14,732 nucleotides of DNA from Clostridia bacterium (GTDB lineage: Bacteria > Bacillota > Clostridia > Oscillospirales > CAG-272): positions 1-14,732 of the forward strand of contig JAGCYR010000256.1 in the NCBI GenBank assembly GCA_017960705.1, in the 5' to 3' direction. Below, piece after piece: positions 14,301 to 14,732 of the stretch (positions within the stretch are counted from its first letter, which is position 1; each line of letters starts with the position of its first letter). The notes under the pieces were generated by a model. It ran no database searches, was not told where the DNA came from, and worked only from the letters and a program-made list of their open reading frames with translations. A program made the position numbers and the translations under genes.

Positions 14301-14732
14301 ACCGTCTCGACCACCGTTCCGGTCGGCGAACTGCTCGGCTACGAGAAACACGCCGACGTCTGGTACTCCGCCTACGATTCCGAACACCCCGAGAACGGGC
14401 AGGTCACGGGCGTCATCGGCGCGATCTGCGATTCCTACGTCGATACCCTCTCGAACGATATCGAGAAAATGGAACTCGGCAAGGTGCTTTCACTCTACAA
14501 GTACAACAACGAACTCGACCCGCTCGACCCCAAGAACGGCAAGTGGTACAAGGATCGGCTCTATACCGAAGAGGCGACCGGCGTGATGGTCACGTTCGCC
14601 GATATGAAGATCGAGGACCTGTCGGATGAGACCAAGGTCTCCGCGAAGTCGGTCAACGTCGTGATCGGTTACGCGATGGGCTACGCCTACGACGGCGGCG
14701 TCTGGTACACCGACAGCACGCTCGCGACTCCG
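11319..14732 (+). CDS. Giant membrane-anchored tandem-repeat protein, 3' end missing
   Basis: The frame from ATG at 11319 is open through the last base of the window: 1138 codons and no stop, so the C-terminus lies outside. AAGGAG at 11307-11312, six bases upstream, fixes the start. Residues 6-33 form one hydrophobic segment, most simply an uncleaved membrane anchor with the body outside; FLSC at 17-20 is a poor lipobox. A short non-repeat region (about 35-250) follows. After it the protein is built from 54-62 residue units sharing 'IGDLMGY...W(Y)...D...GVMKALA...I.DL'. Units at residues about 285, 348, 405, 463 and 521 form one series; from 794 three sub-units make a 161-residue super-repeat. 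Sequence is acidic, rich in Asp, Gly and Tyr, with few Cys. I recognise no family and no enzyme motif. A surface or envelope-spanning structural role is inferred from the anchor, length and repeats. The 1049-codon minus-strand frame over it is a shadow. Confidence 0.85.
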   Translation, partial: MTVSRFLALVLAFFLGFLSCIGAIVGVGYFAYAKVSLDQLEKWGVVSVNEDQYVDEDAEVDLTAMTIKAFISEIKELQNLDKTVSIDLLIERWGLKIPDELMAKIPAGVRSLSVKEIFSKSGISAILENTTVDYLYQFLPKDVLAEPAREVLAGKTLKEVVDFKMTDLLTGIKLGYLAGVQYEKDSSGHYFPVYKDPSNPTLLELLGSLDLGKTLDVVGNGGDMLTVVNDGMNDVMIDLLVKSISSGDNSTLNGIVAGKTIGDLIVEDETTGALSLDVGVLINGRKFGDLMGYTPVYYNGDASTGIIVDWLDGEGARIKGVMRALADGTVNGLGESGGLDTDALLSNSYIGFFQEYDPVYDSTGVITGWLKGDGNPPDRVNRTLANKKLTNLLGDGFSTDNLIAGLYVGDLMNYTPVEDGDGNIVDWKDSNGNDLDRVTAALAKQPVEKLMSGDFEVDDALEGLYVGDLMKYTPVKDGEDNIIGWKDSNGEDLDRVSESLAKKEITELTGGDFKVGDALAGLYVGDLMKYTPVKDDPLDAEKVTGWLDKDGKPVTGLDRATANIDLKRLVDDDTYKVSDAFDEVYLGEAMGYHHGEDPLPKVDPLDENEKARYQWYKTKDAVTGDLSNPTAGIEQKLANYFLGDLIDGKITSDELTKGMPLHEILNLHAVDVPLYDNAGDPMLYTTGDHENEQATVKIWYDKNNVKQSDTISSLAYCTIDGISEQVNAVKVGGVTGLTLFEGNWYKAEFRNFGVDDDRYCLSAASGVLPSLADLSIGDLSNNETVTARIKTVTIGDAMGYYYYDGVWYTDSLHTSPVTGMMKALAPKTVGNMETIGDDTPIGELLGYEKVGGVWYETYVGVGDPGTKKASGIMASIADFHINGLGENVKTIRIGSILELYRYETDDPLDPNYGTWYKDDARTVPADGIMAKFAELTVEDMKDSAKVTEKTKTILIGEAMGYYLDGGVWYNDAEHISPVTGMMKALAPKTVGEMDTVSTTVPVGELLGYEKHADVWYSAYDSEHPENGQVTGVIGAICDSYVDTLSNDIEKMELGKVLSLYKYNNELDPLDPKNGKWYKDRLYTEEATGVMVTFADMKIEDLSDETKVSAKSVNVVIGYAMGYAYDGGVWYTDSTLATP
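12531..13064 (+). repeat. Three consecutive 58-62 residue repeats inside the giant protein
   Basis: Units begin with GLYVGDLM at 12531, 12705 and 12879 (174-base period); the third is 186 bases. Shared elements in order: GLYVGDLM(N/K)YTPV, then (N)I..W.D..G..LDR, then LAK..(I/V)..L and GDF.V.DAL. Copies 2 and 3 are identical at the DNA level over their first 26 bases, so these are young duplications or are being homogenised. Confidence 0.9.
13698..14732 (+). repeat. 483-base (161-residue) super-repeat at the window edge
   Basis: The IG(D/E)AMGY element recurs at 13698, 14181 and 14664, exactly 483 bases apart. Each full unit contains three diverged sub-repeats: (i) IG.AMGY...GVWY.D with SPVTGMMKALAPKTVG, (ii) (I/V)GELLGYEK...VWY, and (iii) LYRY/LYKY...DPLDP..G.WYKD with ADGIM/ATGVM. 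Only small compensating one-codon shifts separate units 1 and 2. The third unit is cut by the window end, so more copies may follow. Confidence 0.9.

Noticed and set aside
11238..14387. 1049-codon open frame on the minus strand
   Set aside because: It is antisense to the giant repeat protein, crosses that gene's promoter, and lacks domains. The plus-strand frame has promoter, ribosome binding site, TM anchor and protein-level repeats.

Overview
The window looks like a chromosomal segment of a moderately GC-rich Gram-positive bacterium, most likely a gut-type Clostridia (Bacillota). The basis is strong purine-rich ribosome binding sites, near-consensus sigma-70/SigA promoters with TATAAT, an Sec/lipobox lipoprotein, InlB-type B-repeats, a DUF3737-family protein, and TGA used as a stop. 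The lineage is an inference; no marker gene here fixes the genus. There is no IS element, integrase or CRISPR array.

Left block (1-5765, plus strand): three cell-envelope genes. First is the 3' part of an InlB-type B-repeat protein whose last 145 or so residues switch abruptly to AT-rich DNA. Next is a 1055-residue lipoprotein made of about a dozen fibronectin-III-like domains. Last is a polytopic membrane protein with an HELSH zinc-protease motif, whose ATG overlaps the lipoprotein stop (ATGA). The last two are very probably co-translated. A 14-bp hairpin (5819-5850) closes this block against the converging genes.

Middle block (5929-10683, minus strand): four genes with gaps of only 46-57 bases and no strong terminator between them. 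In transcription order they are a DUF3737 beta-helix-like protein, peptide chain release factor 3 (prfC), a two-TM protein with a possible PH-like tail, and glucuronate isomerase (uxaC). A TTGATT-17-TATAAT promoter at 10724-10752 could drive the set. Back to back with it, a TTGACT-17-TATACT promoter drives tRNA-Leu(UAA) at 10807-10895.

Right block (10896-14732, plus strand): a 423-base gene-free stretch packed with structure. It holds the tRNA terminator hairpin, a possible three-way-junction fold, a 20-base near-perfect second copy of the tRNA 3' end, and a 25-base tandem repeat. It ends with a promoter and two leader hairpins for the next gene. That gene, starting at 11319, runs off the window end without a stop and encodes at least 1138 residues: one N-terminal TM anchor followed by many copies of a 54-62 residue unit, organised at the right edge into an exact 161-residue super-repeat. 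I recognise no family for it. It and the small tRNA-linked element before it are the least explained parts of the window. Several very long open frames antisense to real genes (996, 1049 and 504 codons) are composition shadows.
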